Positions 18,283-27,790 are shown, counted from the stretch's first letter. The stretch is 64,000 bases of DNA from Limnobaculum allomyrinae (GCF_016649425.1 NZ_JADRCR010000007.1:1-64000); one strand, 5' to 3'. Translations and numbers: made by a program. Notes: generated by a model from the letters alone, not told the origin.

Positions 18283-20115
18283 TCAGGGTTTCAATGCATT
18301 GTGTATCTTTTCTGCTAAAGATTGCGAAATCCCAGGTATTTTTGCGATCTCTTCGACGGTAGCACTCAATAATGGTTGCAAGCCGCCCATATATTTTAGC
18401 AATGCCTGACGACGTTTTGGACCCACGCCTTCAATATGCTCCAATGCGCTGGTATTTCTGACTTTTGCCCGCCGTTGTCGATGTCCGGATATAGCATGAT
18501 CGTGCGAATCGTCACGAATATGTTGAATCACATGTAACGCTGGTGAATCTGGCGGTAAAGAGAATCCTTCACCTTCCGCAGCAAGAAACAGCGTTTCCAG
18601 CCCTGCTTTACGATCACTACCTTTAGCAATCCCGACCAATAGAGGTTTGGTTTTATCCCAATCAACATCTAACTGGTTAAAAACATCAATAGCTTGTCCT
18701 AATTGCCCTTTACCACCATCAATAAAAATTACATCTGGAATTTTCTCGTCGGTTAGCGCTTTTCCATATCGCCGTTTTAGCACTTGCGACATAGCTGCAT
18801 AATCATCACCAGGCGTTATACCAGTAATATTGTAGCGCCGATATTCAGAACGAAGTGGACCATTGCTATCAAATACCACACAGGAAGCAACCGTTTCCTC
18901 CCCCATAGTATGGCTGATATCAAAACACTCCATTCGATTAATTTTGGTTAACTTCAATACTTCAGCTAACGAAACGAGGCGTTGATGGATTGTTGATTGC
19001 TGAGATAGCTTAGTTTTAAGAGCTATTTGCGCATTGGTTCTTGCCAGTTTTAAATAACGAGCACGATCCCCTCTGGGATTACTTTGTATCTGAATTTTTC
19101 GTCCGGCAACTTCCGATAATGTCTCTTCCAGAGCATTTTTATCCGGTAAGGAGAAATCCAGCAAAATCTCTCCGGGTAGCGACCTTGATTGACTTCCTTG
19201 CAAATAAAACTGACCAACGAAAGTCTGAACAACTTCCTCCAACTCAGTTCCTTTCGGAATTTTCGGATAATAACTTCGACTGCCAAGTACCTTACCCTGA
19301 CGCAAGAACAACACATGCATGCACGCAAGTCCGGCTTCATAGGAGACACCAATTACATCCAGATCATCACTATCGCCAGAAACAAATTGCTTTTCAGTAA
19401 CCCGTCTAATAGCCTGAATTTGATCGCGAATGCGCGCCGCATCTTCAAAATTGAGTGACTGGCTTGCTTGCTCCATATTAGTTATCAACTGATTCAGTAC
19501 TTGCTGGTCTTTACCTTCCAGAAACAATCGAACGTAATTTACCTGTTTCTGATACTCATCATCACTGACCAGCCCTGCAACACAAGGTCCCAAACAACGG
19601 CCAATCTGATATTGCAGGCAAGGTCGTGAGCGGTTGCGATAGACGCTATCCTCACATTGGCGTACAGGGAAAAGTTTCTGCAGCAATGCCAGCGTTTCAC
19701 GTACTGCCCCTGAATTAGGGAACGGTCCAAAATACTCCCCTTTGGCTTGTTTTGCACCTCGATGCATTTTTAGGCGGGGGTGTTTATCTGAACTCAGAAA
19801 AATGAGTGGATAAGATTTATCATCGCGTAGCAAAACGTTATAACGCGGTTGATACAACTTAATATAGTTATGTTCAAGTAATAACGCTTCTGTTTCAGTA
19901 TGGGTAACCGTAACATCGATATTAGCAATACTTTTGACCAACGCTTCGGTCTTTCGACTGCTTACATTCTGGCGAAAATAACTGGATAAGCGTTTTTTGA
20001 GGTCTTTTGCCTTTCCTACATAAATAACAACGCCAGAAGTATCGTACATACGATAAACTCCTGGCTCATTTGTTACATATTTTAAAAATGCTTTACTATC
20101 AAAACTGTCAGTCAC
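18283..20115 (-). CDS. uvrC: Excinuclease ABC subunit C
   Basis: This 610-residue protein makes both incisions in nucleotide excision repair together with UvrB. The layout is as usual: a GIY-YIG nuclease domain (about 16-95; [25 protein letters not shown]), a cysteine-containing middle region, a UVR UvrB-binding motif (about 204-240), an RNase H-like nuclease domain ([19 protein letters not shown]), and C-terminal helix-hairpin-helix motifs ([29 protein letters not shown]). The start is GTG 20115, overlapping the end of uvrY. uvrY-uvrC-pgsA is the standard enterobacterial order. Confidence 0.98.
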   Translation of the reverse strand: MTDSFDSKAFLKYVTNEPGVYRMYDTSGVVIYVGKAKDLKKRLSSYFRQNVSSRKTEALVKSIANIDVTVTHTETEALLLEHNYIKLYQPRYNVLLRDDKSYPLIFLSSDKHPRLKMHRGAKQAKGEYFGPFPNSGAVRETLALLQKLFPVRQCEDSVYRNRSRPCLQYQIGRCLGPCVAGLVSDDEYQKQVNYVRLFLEGKDQQVLNQLITNMEQASQSLNFEDAARIRDQIQAIRRVTEKQFVSGDSDDLDVIGVSYEAGLACMHVLFLRQGKVLGSRSYYPKIPKGTELEEVVQTFVGQFYLQGSQSRSLPGEILLDFSLPDKNALEETLSEVAGRKIQIQSNPRGDRARYLKLARTNAQIALKTKLSQQSTIHQRLVSLAEVLKLTKINRMECFDISHTMGEETVASCVVFDSNGPLRSEYRRYNITGITPGDDYAAMSQVLKRRYGKALTDEKIPDVIFIDGGKGQLGQAIDVFNQLDVDWDKTKPLLVGIAKGSDRKAGLETLFLAAEGEGFSLPPDSPALHVIQHIRDDSHDHAISGHRQRRAKVRNTSALEHIEGVGPKRRQALLKYMGGLQPLLSATVEEIAKIPGISQSLAEKIHNALKP

Positions 20116-20764
20116 TATTTAACAATTTCTCTGATGTCACAATGCCATGACGAATAGCAAGATGTGTTAGTTCCACATCACCACTAATGTTCAATTTGCT
20201 AAACATCCTGTAACGATAGCTGTTGACCGTTTTAGGACTGAGATTAAGTGTTTCTGCAATCTCATTAACTTTTAATCCTTTTGTGATCATTAGCATAATC
20301 TGCAGCTCACGTTCAGACAAACTGGATAATGGTGTATCCGCCTCTGGCTCTAACTGACTTAATGCCATCTGCCGGGCAATATCAGCACCAATGTAACGCT
20401 GCCCGGATGCAATTGCTCGAATAGCATTAATCACTTCCTGAGGTGCAGCACCTTTACTCAAATAGCCAGAAGCCCCCGCCTGCATAACTTTTGCAGGTAG
20501 CGGGTTTTCAGTATGGATAGTCAACATAATGACTTTAATGTCGGGTGAGTAGCGCAAAATTTTACGCGTAGCCTCCAGACCACCAATGCCCGGCATATTC
20601 ATATCCATTAAGACGATATCTACGCTATTGGAACGACACCACTTTACAGCATCCTCGCCGGTCTGTGCTTCGCCAACAACTTTTATCCCTTTGACATCTT
20701 CCAGAATGCGTCGGATCCCTGCGCGCACCAATTCGTGGTCATCAACAAGAAGAACGCTTATCAA
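20108..20764 (-). CDS. uvrY: Response regulator UvrY (BarA/UvrY system)
   Basis: This is a 218-residue response regulator of the NarL/FixJ class. The receiver domain has the acidic pair DD at 8-9, phosphorylation site Asp54 (VLMDMNMPG) and a conserved Thr/Lys. The LuxR-type helix-turn-helix covers about 150-205 ([35 protein letters not shown]). Phosphorylated by BarA, it activates the csrB/csrC small RNAs. I chose TTG 20764, because GGAG lies eight bases before it and the protein then starts [11 protein letters not shown] as in relatives. A longer ATG frame (20782) runs through the ribosome-binding site. It overlaps uvrC by 8 bp. The usual upstream sdiA/yecF is absent. Confidence 0.96.
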   Translation of the reverse strand: MISVLLVDDHELVRAGIRRILEDVKGIKVVGEAQTGEDAVKWCRSNSVDIVLMDMNMPGIGGLEATRKILRYSPDIKVIMLTIHTENPLPAKVMQAGASGYLSKGAAPQEVINAIRAIASGQRYIGADIARQMALSQLEPEADTPLSSLSERELQIMLMITKGLKVNEIAETLNLSPKTVNSYRYRMFSKLNISGDVELTHLAIRHGIVTSEKLLNSD

Positions 20765-21367
20765 CAGAAAGTCTCCAAACAAGAAAGGTAAAGAGATGCT
20801 CTTTAATCATTACGTAATAGTTCATAAAAAACACTCAACCGACTGATAGTACAGGATGAAACACTATTTCAAAATCAAAATATATTCAACCTGCCAACAA
20901 ATCCATCCTTCAAAGGTAACTTAGGTTTACATATCCTCACGGCAAACTCAACGAAAAGATTTACTACCATACCGACATTTTTATGATTATATCAATAATA
21001 TAGCTATTCGTCTGTAATGATACGCTAATCAACTAAAGACTGTTACAAAGCCTATATAACAGAATAGAAAGTCGACCTTAATCAGCGGTATTTTGATTAT
21101 ATTTCATCCGTGAATGTCTCAAAGAGTTACAAAAAGTTAGTCGATATCATCCTTTGCATGAAAAGATAAACAGCTCATAAACTCAGATTTTCAAATCAAA
21201 ACCGTTGTGTGATTAAACTATCCAAATAAAATGACGTTGATAAATCATCATTTTTTGTGTCTACTTATCGCGATGACTATGTAGTCAATTTGTTAATCAC
21301 AATGAAATCATATTTAATATGAATCCCTTATCGTCCTAATAAACAACCCTATTTTCAGGAGGTCATG
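20765..21367. other. A+T-rich intergenic region before uvrY and ydhR
   Basis: About 600 bp lie between divergent uvrY and ydhR. No ORF longer than a few dozen codons has a ribosome-binding site, and no tRNA or clear repeat is seen. Both promoters must lie here. In E. coli sdiA and yecF occupy the equivalent place. Confidence 0.5.
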
Positions 21368-21676
21368 ATGATCGTATTACTTCAGGTAGATTTTAGTATG
21401 CCCGCAGAAATGTTAGGTGAAAATTTATCCAAAAGTGCCGTTTCTCTGGCTGAAAGTATAAATAATGAGCCTGGTTTTATTTCAAAAATCTGGACTGAAA
21501 ACCTGCAAACAGAAGAAGCTGGTGGTATCTATTTATTTACCGACCGCGAGTCAGCCGAACGCTATTGGGAAATGCATCAAAAACGCATTGCTTCTTTCGG
21601 TGTTAAAACTGCAAATTGCAAAATTTTTGATATCAATCTCCCATTAACTAAAATCACCCACGGTAAAGTTGAATAG
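21368..21676 (+). CDS. ydhR: Putative monooxygenase YdhR
   Basis: This 102-residue protein is similar to E. coli YdhR: MxxLLQxxF start, SLAESINNEPGFISKIWTEN, then EAGGIYLFTDRESAERYWEMH and KIFDINLPLTKI. The ferredoxin-like fold of the ABM/YdhR group is predicted. YdhR is proposed to be a monooxygenase acting on aromatic compounds, without a confirmed substrate. AGGAGG lies just upstream; ATG 21368 has the better spacing, ATG 21365 is adjacent. Single gene followed by a large inverted repeat. Confidence 0.9.
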   Translation: MIVLLQVDFSMPAEMLGENLSKSAVSLAESINNEPGFISKIWTENLQTEEAGGIYLFTDRESAERYWEMHQKRIASFGVKTANCKIFDINLPLTKITHGKVE

Positions 21677-21680
21677 CTAT

Positions 21681-21724
21681 CATATGTGACATGAGTCCCT
21701 TCTTATGGGCTTATGTCACATATG
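21681..21724. terminator. Large inverted repeat between convergent genes
   Basis: The arm at 21681-21699 (starting CATATGTGACATGAG) pairs with 21707-21724 (ending TATGTCACATATG), giving about 18 pairs with one bulge and a seven-base loop. No T run follows on either strand. It separates ydhR and the convergent methyltransferase gene and could act as a transcript end or RNA stabiliser. Confidence 0.55.
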
Positions 21725-21730
21725 TCCTGC

Positions 21731-22393
21731 TCAGGCCGCTACAACAATCCGTGACTGGTTATCTTTCATCATTGTCATTACTGTATTTCCTCTGGTTATA
21801 AGATCATCGCGATTAACATAACTTAGCTGTGATCCTGTCCAGGTTTTATCAAAAATCAATATTGCCACACCGAATGCAGCCGTTGTAACTTCTTGCCGCT
21901 TATCTGCTGGAATGAACCATTTAGGCATATCAAATGAAATTCGTCCGCGTATAAAGGCAATATGATCGGCTTTATCTCCCGGCCACCATTCCTCTGCCGT
22001 TGCCACCTTAACTAAATAGACATAACGTCCTCCTAACTCTCTTTGATTAATGGTATGACGCATAATGTGAGACATACCTGTAATGTAATGTCCTCTATGT
22101 TGTTTGGCTCTGGAATATGGCGGATTAGCAAATGCTGCGCCATTCAACATCGATAATTCCTCAGCCCAATTTTTGGTTAATGCATTATCTGCCGCCGTGT
22201 AATAACTTGCGCATTTACTGTTTTCACCATCACTAAACAAATCCAAAACCAGTGGCCCATATAAATTATCGATCCCCCAAAACAACGCGTCTGGCGTACA
22301 CCACTGATCGCCAATATCTTTCAACTGATGGTTAGGTTTTGAACGTAATGTCTTAACTTGCTTCAAATACTCTGCTCTTGAAAAATCAACCAT
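21731..22393 (-). CDS. Phage-type adenine-N6 DNA methyltransferase
   Basis: This 220-residue protein has the pattern of phage N6-adenine methyltransferases (Dam family): DIGDQWCTPDALFWG (about 26-40), LDLFSDGENSKC (50-61), and the catalytic NPPYS at 90-94 inside AFANPPYSRAK. There is no restriction enzyme beside it. The SAM-binding site is not obvious as an FxGxG motif, common in this group. The gene lies alone, next to about 1 kb of very A+T-rich sequence, and no phage structural or integration genes are near. This suggests a horizontally acquired or relic phage gene. Target sequence unknown. ATG 22393 has a weak AAGAG ribosome-binding site. Confidence 0.8.
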   Translation of the reverse strand: MVDFSRAEYLKQVKTLRSKPNHQLKDIGDQWCTPDALFWGIDNLYGPLVLDLFSDGENSKCASYYTAADNALTKNWAEELSMLNGAAFANPPYSRAKQHRGHYITGMSHIMRHTINQRELGGRYVYLVKVATAEEWWPGDKADHIAFIRGRISFDMPKWFIPADKRQEVTTAAFGVAILIFDKTWTGSQLSYVNRDDLITRGNTVMTMMKDNQSRIVVAA

Positions 22394-23391
22394 ATATGCA
22401 CTCTTAATTTAATAATTTTCAAATGGTAATAACGCCCTCCATCAAGCATTCATTACTAAAACACTCAATAACAGGTAGATGGAAAATGTTTTTACGCGAC
22501 ACCATTTAAATAAAAGCCAGGATAATAGGCTACCTATAAATATAAAGTCTACAGTTATAATTTCAAATGAAAAATAAAATATTTTATTAAAATATGTATC
22601 AAACCAACTTTTTTAACCATTGAAAATATAAAAAAACAATTAACTTTAAAAATAATAACAAAAATAATGAGATTTGAAAAAATAATTTTAAAAAAAATAA
22701 AATAATTAAAATACCAATCCCATATTATTTTTAATGATATTAAAACATAATGATTAATAACTAAGTAGCACCATGATTTTAAAATTAACTAAAAGTTAAC
22801 AATGGACAAGTTAAAATTTATTAATCAACTTTTTTAATATATAAAAATCATTCATCACAATAGGATACTGGTATATGTCCGCACTCTCTCAAGGCACATT
22901 AAATTAACAAAATTAGTGTGATTCTTTCGTCGAAATGAGACTTTAATCTTATTAAATATATTCGAAAAGCTAACTACGCTTAAAAATTACAACACAAATG
23001 AGAGCCACTAATTGTGTAACAAAATGTTTTTTTACATTAGAAAAAGCTATTTTCATTATTAGAGTTACTGCTTATTTTATGCCATTCATACATCAATTGA
23101 ATCAAATAACCTTAGTAGCTACTTAAGAATAGCTCAGCAAAAGGAATAAAAGATCGATAATAACCAATTATTTTATTTTTTATGTCGAACAAAGAAGTCA
23201 TGTGAAAATAAAAAACCATAAAAAGAAGAGAGTAAATTTGAATACTTCAAGACTCATATCTCTTAAAAAACGTATGACTCCCCTTCTCATTCGCAAAAAA
23301 ACTAGTGATTTTACCAGCTTGTTTTATAGACCAAATCTCAGTGATAATTACCCCAGCGTTTTATCAGTTACAAATTTACTGTTTTTGGTTT
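22394..23391. other. Very A+T-rich region without a recognisable gene
   Basis: About 1 kb is strikingly richer in A and T than its neighbours, with long A and T runs and many stop codons in all frames. One 81-codon frame (from GTG 23202) lacks a ribosome-binding site and does not look like a protein. Such sequence is the usual target of H-NS silencing (hns is encoded in this window) and often marks foreign DNA. A terminator-like hairpin closes the region at 23392-23440. Confidence 0.6.
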
Positions 23392-23440
23392 GCCGTGAAA
23401 CCGACTCCACACACTTTTTGGGTTTCACGGCTATTTTTTT
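23392..23440 (+). terminator. Terminator-like hairpin, possible small-RNA 3' end
   Basis: GCCGTGAAACC (23392-23402) pairs perfectly with GGTTTCACGGC (23421-23431), followed by TATTTTTTT. It is a strong intrinsic terminator reading plus-strand, but no plus-strand gene precedes it within 1 kb. A small RNA ending here is a reasonable explanation. Confidence 0.6.
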
Positions 23441-23531
23441 GTCCTGAATTCGCGTCACTTGACCACCGACATGTCCCACATAGCCTCTTCATTTAAAGAG
23501 TTATAAATAAATTCAGCCGTTTTCAGGCAAT

Positions 23532-23565
23532 AAAAAACCACTCTGCAGTAAGCAGAATGGTTTTT
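23532..23565 (-). terminator. Terminator of hspQ
   Basis: On the minus strand AAAAACCATTCTGC pairs with GCAGAGTGGTTTT around TTACT, with one mismatch, followed by six T. It lies about 12 bp after the hspQ stop. Confidence 0.8.
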
Positions 23566-23576
23566 AAACGTGAATC

Positions 23577-23894
23577 TCAGTTTCTCAGGCGAGGTGCCTG
23601 GAGTTGATCTCTAATTGATGCAGCCAGTTCATCAAGAGAGGGTTGTTCAGGATGTGTTTCCGCATCTTCTCCCGAGAGTTGTATTTCTGCAAGATAAGTA
23701 TGGATTGGTTGCCCCTCTTCATCTTCCATAACAACGTGATACCAGGGGGCATTTCTCAAGTTATCATCTGCAGCAACTTCATCAGAAGCGGGCTGCTCCA
23801 GGGAATACTCAGCATCAATATCAATTATTACGCCAAGGTTACCCAGTAACTTATGTCTGACTTGCTGACCAATAGAAAATTTACTGGTAATCAT
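23577..23894 (-). CDS. hspQ: Heat shock protein HspQ
   Basis: This is a 105-residue protein, identical in length to E. coli HspQ. The conserved [53 protein letters not shown] and the acidic tail are present. HspQ is a small hemimethylated-DNA-binding-type protein. It promotes degradation of a mutant DnaA and acts as a specificity factor for Lon. The start ATG 23894 has GAGGAGG just upstream. A well-formed sigma-32 promoter precedes it. In E. coli rlmI and acyP separate hspQ from tusE; here tusE is the next gene upstream. Confidence 0.97.
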   Translation of the reverse strand: MITSKFSIGQQVRHKLLGNLGVIIDIDAEYSLEQPASDEVAADDNLRNAPWYHVVMEDEEGQPIHTYLAEIQLSGEDAETHPEQPSLDELAASIRDQLQAPRLRN

Positions 23895-23930
23895 TGTAGC
23901 CTCCTCGTATTCAGATCCTACCTTTTCCTT

Positions 23931-23960
23931 AAATATGGGGGGAACCCGTCATATTTCAAG
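23931..23960 (-). promoter_or_regulatory. Sigma-32 heat-shock promoter of hspQ
   Basis: On the minus strand, CTTGAA (23960-23955) is followed after 14 bases by CCCCATATTT (23940-23931). These match the sigma-32 consensus CTTGAA and CCCCAT-type elements at the preferred spacing. The start codon lies about 37 bp downstream of the -10 box. Confidence 0.85.
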
Positions 23961-24012
23961 TTAAATTGTGCTATCGATACAGATTCAGGGCTAAACTCAC
24001 CTAACTTTACAT

Positions 24013-24342
24013 TTAAATGCACTTAACGGGCTTCGGTAAACCTGCGATTTTGGTAGCTTGTTTTGCGGGACCTTTCACAAAAAGACGATAAAGGTAGCGG
24101 CTGTTTCCCTTTTCCTCTCCATATTTTTGTGTCATTGCTTTTACTAGCATTCGTATAGCGGGTGAAGTATTAAATTCTTGATAAAAGTCTCTTACAAAAT
24201 GGATGACTTCCCAATGCTCCGCTGTTAACTCAATATTCTCTTGCCGGGCAAGAATCACTGCCATTGACTCACTCCAGTCATTACTGTTAAGCAGATACCC
24301 CTGAGCATCAGTCTCTACCATGCGCCCTTCAAACTCGAACAT
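24013..24342 (-). CDS. tusE: tRNA 2-thiouridine sulfur carrier TusE
   Basis: This 109-residue DsrC/TusE-family protein passes sulfur from TusBCD to MnmA during 2-thiouridine synthesis. The active cysteine is the penultimate residue in the conserved tail [39 protein letters not shown] and [13 protein letters not shown] are strongly conserved. Its partner MnmA is encoded at 9990-11093. The gene is on the same strand as hspQ, with the hspQ heat-shock promoter between them. Confidence 0.97.
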   Translation of the reverse strand: MFEFEGRMVETDAQGYLLNSNDWSESMAVILARQENIELTAEHWEVIHFVRDFYQEFNTSPAIRMLVKAMTQKYGEEKGNSRYLYRLFVKGPAKQATKIAGLPKPVKCI

Positions 24343-24487
24343 ACAACCTCAGCATTGTTATTGATGAAGATTTTGATTTTTGATCATTGTAACGTAAAAA
24401 CTCTATACTCAGCACCTATGCTCTGGCCGATGACAGAGTTATTATTGGCTAACGTGTGGTTTATTAAATTTCAATCAAGGATATTCA

Positions 24488-25294
24488 ATGGCTATTGAAT
24501 GGATATTGGCGTACTTATTGCTGGGTGCTGTAGTCGGTTTTATGGCTGGTTTGTTAGGCATTGGTGGTGGTGGCATCATGGTACCCATCTTAACAACTAT
24601 TTTTGCCGCTCAGGGGATCCCACAGGAGCATCTGGTTCATCTGGCTTTAGGCACCTCGATGGCTTCGATTGTGATAACCGCATTTTCAAGCTTAAGAGCA
24701 CATAATCGTCATCAGGCTGTTCTATGGCCTGTAGTCTGGAAAATTACCCCAGCAATACTGGTTGGCACTTTATCAGCAACCTGGTTAGCCGCATTGTTAC
24801 CTACAAAAGCATTAGGAATATTCTTTTCCTGTTTTATGGCTTACGTGGCTTTACAAATGATTTTGAACATTAAGCCTAAACCCAGTCGTCAATTACCTGG
24901 TACTGCCGGAATCTCTATTGCCGGGCTCTCTATTGGCGGTATCTCTGCACTGGTTGCTATCGGTGGAGGCTCACTCACCGTCTCCTTCCTGACCTGGTGT
25001 AACGTTCGTATACAACATGCCATTGGAACATCTGCTGCTGTTGGTATGCCAATCGCCCTGGCTGGTAGTATTGGTTATATGATTAATGGCTGGAATACAC
25101 CCAACACGCCTGATTACAGTGTCGGTTACGTCTATTTTCCTGCTGTTATTCTTATCTCTTTATTAAGCTATTTTACTGCACCAATCGGAGCCCGACTGGC
25201 TCACAAAATGCCGGTCGCAACACTTAAAAAGGTTTTTGCCTGTTTATTGATGGTGTTAAGCCTGAAGATGCTACAAACGATATTTTTCGGTTAA
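24488..25294 (+). CDS. TauE/SafE-family membrane transporter
   Basis: This 268-residue inner-membrane protein has about eight hydrophobic segments in two related halves. Each half starts with a Gly-rich loop: VVGFMAGLLGIGGGGIMVPIL (about 15-36) and IGGISALVAIGGGSLTVSFL (about 155-174), the TauE/SafE (DUF81) hallmark. Members export sulfite, sulfoacetate or other organosulfur anions. The substrate here cannot be told. It is divergent from tusE and followed by its own terminator. Single gene. Confidence 0.85.
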   Translation: MAIEWILAYLLLGAVVGFMAGLLGIGGGGIMVPILTTIFAAQGIPQEHLVHLALGTSMASIVITAFSSLRAHNRHQAVLWPVVWKITPAILVGTLSATWLAALLPTKALGIFFSCFMAYVALQMILNIKPKPSRQLPGTAGISIAGLSIGGISALVAIGGGSLTVSFLTWCNVRIQHAIGTSAAVGMPIALAGSIGYMINGWNTPNTPDYSVGYVYFPAVILISLLSYFTAPIGARLAHKMPVATLKKVFACLLMVLSLKMLQTIFFG

Positions 25295-25325
25295 TCACCG
25301 TTATCTGATTATCTGATCAAATGTG

Positions 25326-25352
25326 AAGGGTTAGCCTAAGCTAACCCTTTAA
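25326..25352 (+). terminator. Terminator after the TauE/SafE gene
   Basis: AAGGGTTAGC (25326-25335) pairs with GCTAACCCTT (25340-25349) around CTAA, followed by TAATTTT. Confidence 0.75.
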
Positions 25353-25443
25353 TTTTAAATTCTTTGGCATCCATAATACTTACTATATCAGGATAATAAA
25401 CAGTTTCTGGAACTGATACTCCCCTTCTACGCCATTAATATTA

Positions 25444-25644
25444 TTAAGTTTTGGATTCACTCTGCGCCAAAAACTCTAACGCTGACGTAGCAATTCTACC
25501 TTTTTCAGAATCTGCAGAATCTTTATGTATGACTCGTAACAACCGCTCCGTTATTGATTCTTTACTTACCGGAACCTTTTTTTCACATAGCTTAACGACC
25601 GTTTCACCGATGATTTTCTGTATAGCATCCATTTTTTGAGACAT
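25444..25644 (-). CDS. Second AriR/YmgB-like small protein (family proposed)
   Basis: This is a 66-residue helical protein. Aligned without gaps with the protein at 16894-17118 it shares the pattern IGxxVxxL, VSxESI/LSRENI, then a central Leu and an ALEFLA/AITAFIA ending. That is the YmgB/AriR type. Members act in biofilm and acid-stress control. ATG 25644 was chosen for AGGTGG just before it; an upstream frame start (25677) has no such site. It lies between the TauE-type gene and the bhsA-like gene. Confidence 0.5.
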   Translation of the reverse strand: MSQKMDAIQKIIGETVVKLCEKKVPVSKESITERLLRVIHKDSADSEKGRIATSALEFLAQSESKT

Positions 25645-26035
25645 AAGCCACCTGTGCATAGTTGGTTGAATTTTCATTAAGCTATAAATATCTTAAATAT
25701 TCAAGGGATTATTCTTTTATCTTTTCGCTTAAAATCGCACTTGTTAATAACACTTCTCTCACTTAATAATGTCGATAATTTATGCTCAATGAAAAAATAT
25801 AATTATCTTTCATACTATTTGGTTATGGTTTTATAGCAAAAATGAATAAACCGAAATTATTCATAATTACAACAAGTTAGAAGTAAAGAAAGGTAAATCA
25901 TAATATTATCGTTATAGCTCATTGATATTTATTAAAAATCTACTTACTACCCTTTTTTGACAAATCGATGTGTTGTTAAATAATTATAACGTTATTGTAA
26001 TTATCCTTAACTTAATTATCTATCGAGGCACCACC
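25645..26035. other. A+T-rich intergenic region upstream of the BhsA-like gene
   Basis: About 390 bp without an ORF or RNA gene that I can support. It contains a candidate promoter at 25957-25984 for the downstream gene. Confidence 0.5.
25957..25984 (+). promoter_or_regulatory. Candidate sigma-70 promoter of the BhsA-like gene
   Basis: TTGACA (25957-25962) followed after 16 bases by AATAAT (25979-25984). Transcription would start about 45 bp before the gene start at 26036. Confidence 0.4.
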
Positions 26036-26308
26036 ATGAAAGTGTTTAAATCTCTGATAATTACCCTTGTAGCAAGCTGTTTTTCTCTTAGCGCATTTGC
26101 TGCAACGGAGATCACTCAAGAGCAGGCAAAAGCCAATAATTACGAAAAAATTGGTGTTGTAGATGTAACTAAAAAAGTAACTCAATCACCAAGCGATATC
26201 AGCGAAGCGCTATCAAAACTGGCTGATGAAAAAGGTGGTAAATATTTCGTTATCATCGCCGAAGGTGGAAATAATGAAATTCATGCATCTGCAGATGTGT
26301 ATAAATAA
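26036..26308 (+). CDS. YdgH/BhsA/McbA-like (DUF1471) periplasmic protein
   Basis: This 90-residue protein has an N-terminal signal peptide (1-22, MKVFKSLIITLVASCFSLSA, cleavage after AFA). It has one DUF1471 domain (about 32-90): YEKIGVVDVTK, SDISEALSKLADEKGGKYFVIIAEG, ending IHASADVYK. The family (BhsA, McbA, YhcN and others) contains small envelope proteins linked to stress, acid response and biofilm formation. ATG 26036 has GAGG upstream; an upstream in-frame start would disrupt the signal peptide. Single gene. Which paralog it corresponds to is unclear. Confidence 0.85.
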   Translation: MKVFKSLIITLVASCFSLSAFAATEITQEQAKANNYEKIGVVDVTKKVTQSPSDISEALSKLADEKGGKYFVIIAEGGNNEIHASADVYK

Positions 26309-26601
26309 TCATTTCTAATCTATCCAAGAGAAATACCATCCAATGGTATTTCTCTTGATGACATAATATTCCCATATGCCATCAGAAAAAACGTCACTTA
26401 GTCTTGATGAGTTAGCAAATAGCATCAAACAGGGCAGCATCGAATGATATTTTTCGGGGTGATAGTAAAAAAGTGACTTACAAGACTATATCTCAGAGGT
26501 TCTTTTATCAGCCGGTAAACGCCTTCCCTTTGTATGGTTCTCCATTAGGATAAACTTGGGTGGTCTGATATCAACGAAAACACGTTATAATTATTTTATA
26601 T
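26309..26601. other. Intergenic region without a recognisable gene
   Basis: About 290 bp lie between the BhsA-like gene and the orphan lipoprotein gene. A GAGAAATACCA...TGGTATTTCTC inverted repeat near 26328-26354 follows the BhsA-like gene and probably ends its transcript. The rest has scattered stops; nothing else is supported. Confidence 0.45.
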
Positions 26602-27066
26602 CTAATTATTTCTCAGGCAGTTATCTATTTTTTTATATTTCGATAAACTCTCAACATTGCCATCAGGCAAAAAACGGCTAATGTCACCATTTACAATATA
26701 TTTATATTCATCATTAGAAACATAGACATATTCTATTTTTTCAGTAACGTTATCGTTTGTCTTCAAATAATACTCACTCTTAACTCTAAACTCATACTTA
26801 TGTTTTTGCGGGTTTCTATCAACGCTAACAAAAAAATCATTATCTTTCTTAAAATATGAAATCACTCTCATAGTACCAATTTTGTTAGCATCAATGACAG
26901 CATCACCAAACTTGCCATCATTAAAATATGCTTGTTGAGAATCGACCGTTTCACATTTCCATTCACCACCAACAAGCATGTCTTCTGTAACTTGGCTATC
27001 TCCACCACATCCGAATAAAAACAATACAGGTATAACAAAAATCATCGTAACCGTAATTCCTCTCAT
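26602..27066 (-). CDS. Orphan lipoprotein
   Basis: This 154-residue protein has a lipoprotein signal: MRGITVTMIFVIPVLFLFGC, with Cys20 in the lipobox LFGC. The mature part is A+T-rich in codon choice, charged and rich in Tyr, with segments GGEWKCETVD and FRVKSEYYLKT. This suggests a small beta-rich domain. ATG 27066 has GAGGT upstream. I do not recognise the family. Small variable lipoproteins of this kind often occur in accessory regions. Residue Asp or Gly after the Cys affects sorting; here it is Gly-Gly, so outer-membrane location is likely. Confidence 0.65.
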   Translation of the reverse strand: MRGITVTMIFVIPVLFLFGCGGDSQVTEDMLVGGEWKCETVDSQQAYFNDGKFGDAVIDANKIGTMRVISYFKKDNDFFVSVDRNPQKHKYEFRVKSEYYLKTNDNVTEKIEYVYVSNDEYKYIVNGDISRFLPDGNVESLSKYKKIDNCLRNN

Positions 27067-27202
27067 TTAACCTCACATCAATATAATCACTTGAATAAAA
27101 TTTAAAAATTATCAGTTTCATTCAATAATATCGCAATCTTGCGAACAGCATAAACGATGCTTGTACTACACTTAAAATTTAACTAGCAACAAGAGAGATC
27201 GC

Positions 27203-27727
27203 ATGAAGTACTGGCGTGTAATAACTGGTGTGGCCTTATCCCTGGTGCTGACGGCTTGTAAATCTCCGACACCGCCGGATGGGGTAAGCCCGATTACTAA
27301 TTTTGATGCTACTCGCTATTTAGGCAAATGGTATGAAGTAGCCCGTTTAGAAAATCGTTTTGAACGAGGACTTGAGCAGGTTACTGCCACCTATGGAGAG
27401 CGTAATGATGGTGGATTGTCTGTCCTGAACCGTGGGTACGACCAATCAAAAGGACAGTGGAAAGAGAGCGAGGGAAAAGCCTACTTTACCGAAGCATCAA
27501 CTACAGCATCACTAAAAGTCTCTTTCTTTGGCCCATTTTACGGTGGCTATAATGTGATTGCTCTGGATGACAACTATCAGTATGCACTGGTTAGCGGCCC
27601 TAACCGGGACTATTTATGGATACTGTCGCGTACACCAACTATTCCAGACAGTATTAAACAGCATTACCTCAATATCGCTCGTGAGCTGAAGTTCCCTGTA
27701 GACCAATTACTTTGGATCGCCCATTAA
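27203..27727 (+). CDS. blc: Outer-membrane lipocalin Blc
   Basis: This 174-residue lipocalin has a lipoprotein signal peptide with Cys19 (LTAC). Conserved lipocalin motif 1 is YLGKWYEVARLENRFE (about 40-55). GGYNVIALDDNYQYALVSGPNRDYLWILSRTP (about 113-143) contains motifs 2 and 3. Blc binds lysophospholipids at the outer membrane and is induced under stress and in stationary phase. ATG 27203 follows GAGAGATC. Single gene; tRNA-Ser follows on the other strand. Confidence 0.95.
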   Translation: MKYWRVITGVALSLVLTACKSPTPPDGVSPITNFDATRYLGKWYEVARLENRFERGLEQVTATYGERNDGGLSVLNRGYDQSKGQWKESEGKAYFTEASTTASLKVSFFGPFYGGYNVIALDDNYQYALVSGPNRDYLWILSRTPTIPDSIKQHYLNIARELKFPVDQLLWIAH

Positions 27728-27790
27728 AAAAGCATGACGGCTTTGATGAAGTAATCTCATACAACAAAAGAGTCGTTAGTTCTGACGCCC

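Noticed and set aside
23202..23447. 81-codon frame in the A+T-rich region
   Set aside because: GTG start without a good ribosome-binding site and low-complexity basic composition. The frame runs through the terminator hairpin.
26376..26447. 23-codon frame after the BhsA-like gene
   Set aside because: Too short, no ribosome-binding site and no similarity that I recognise.
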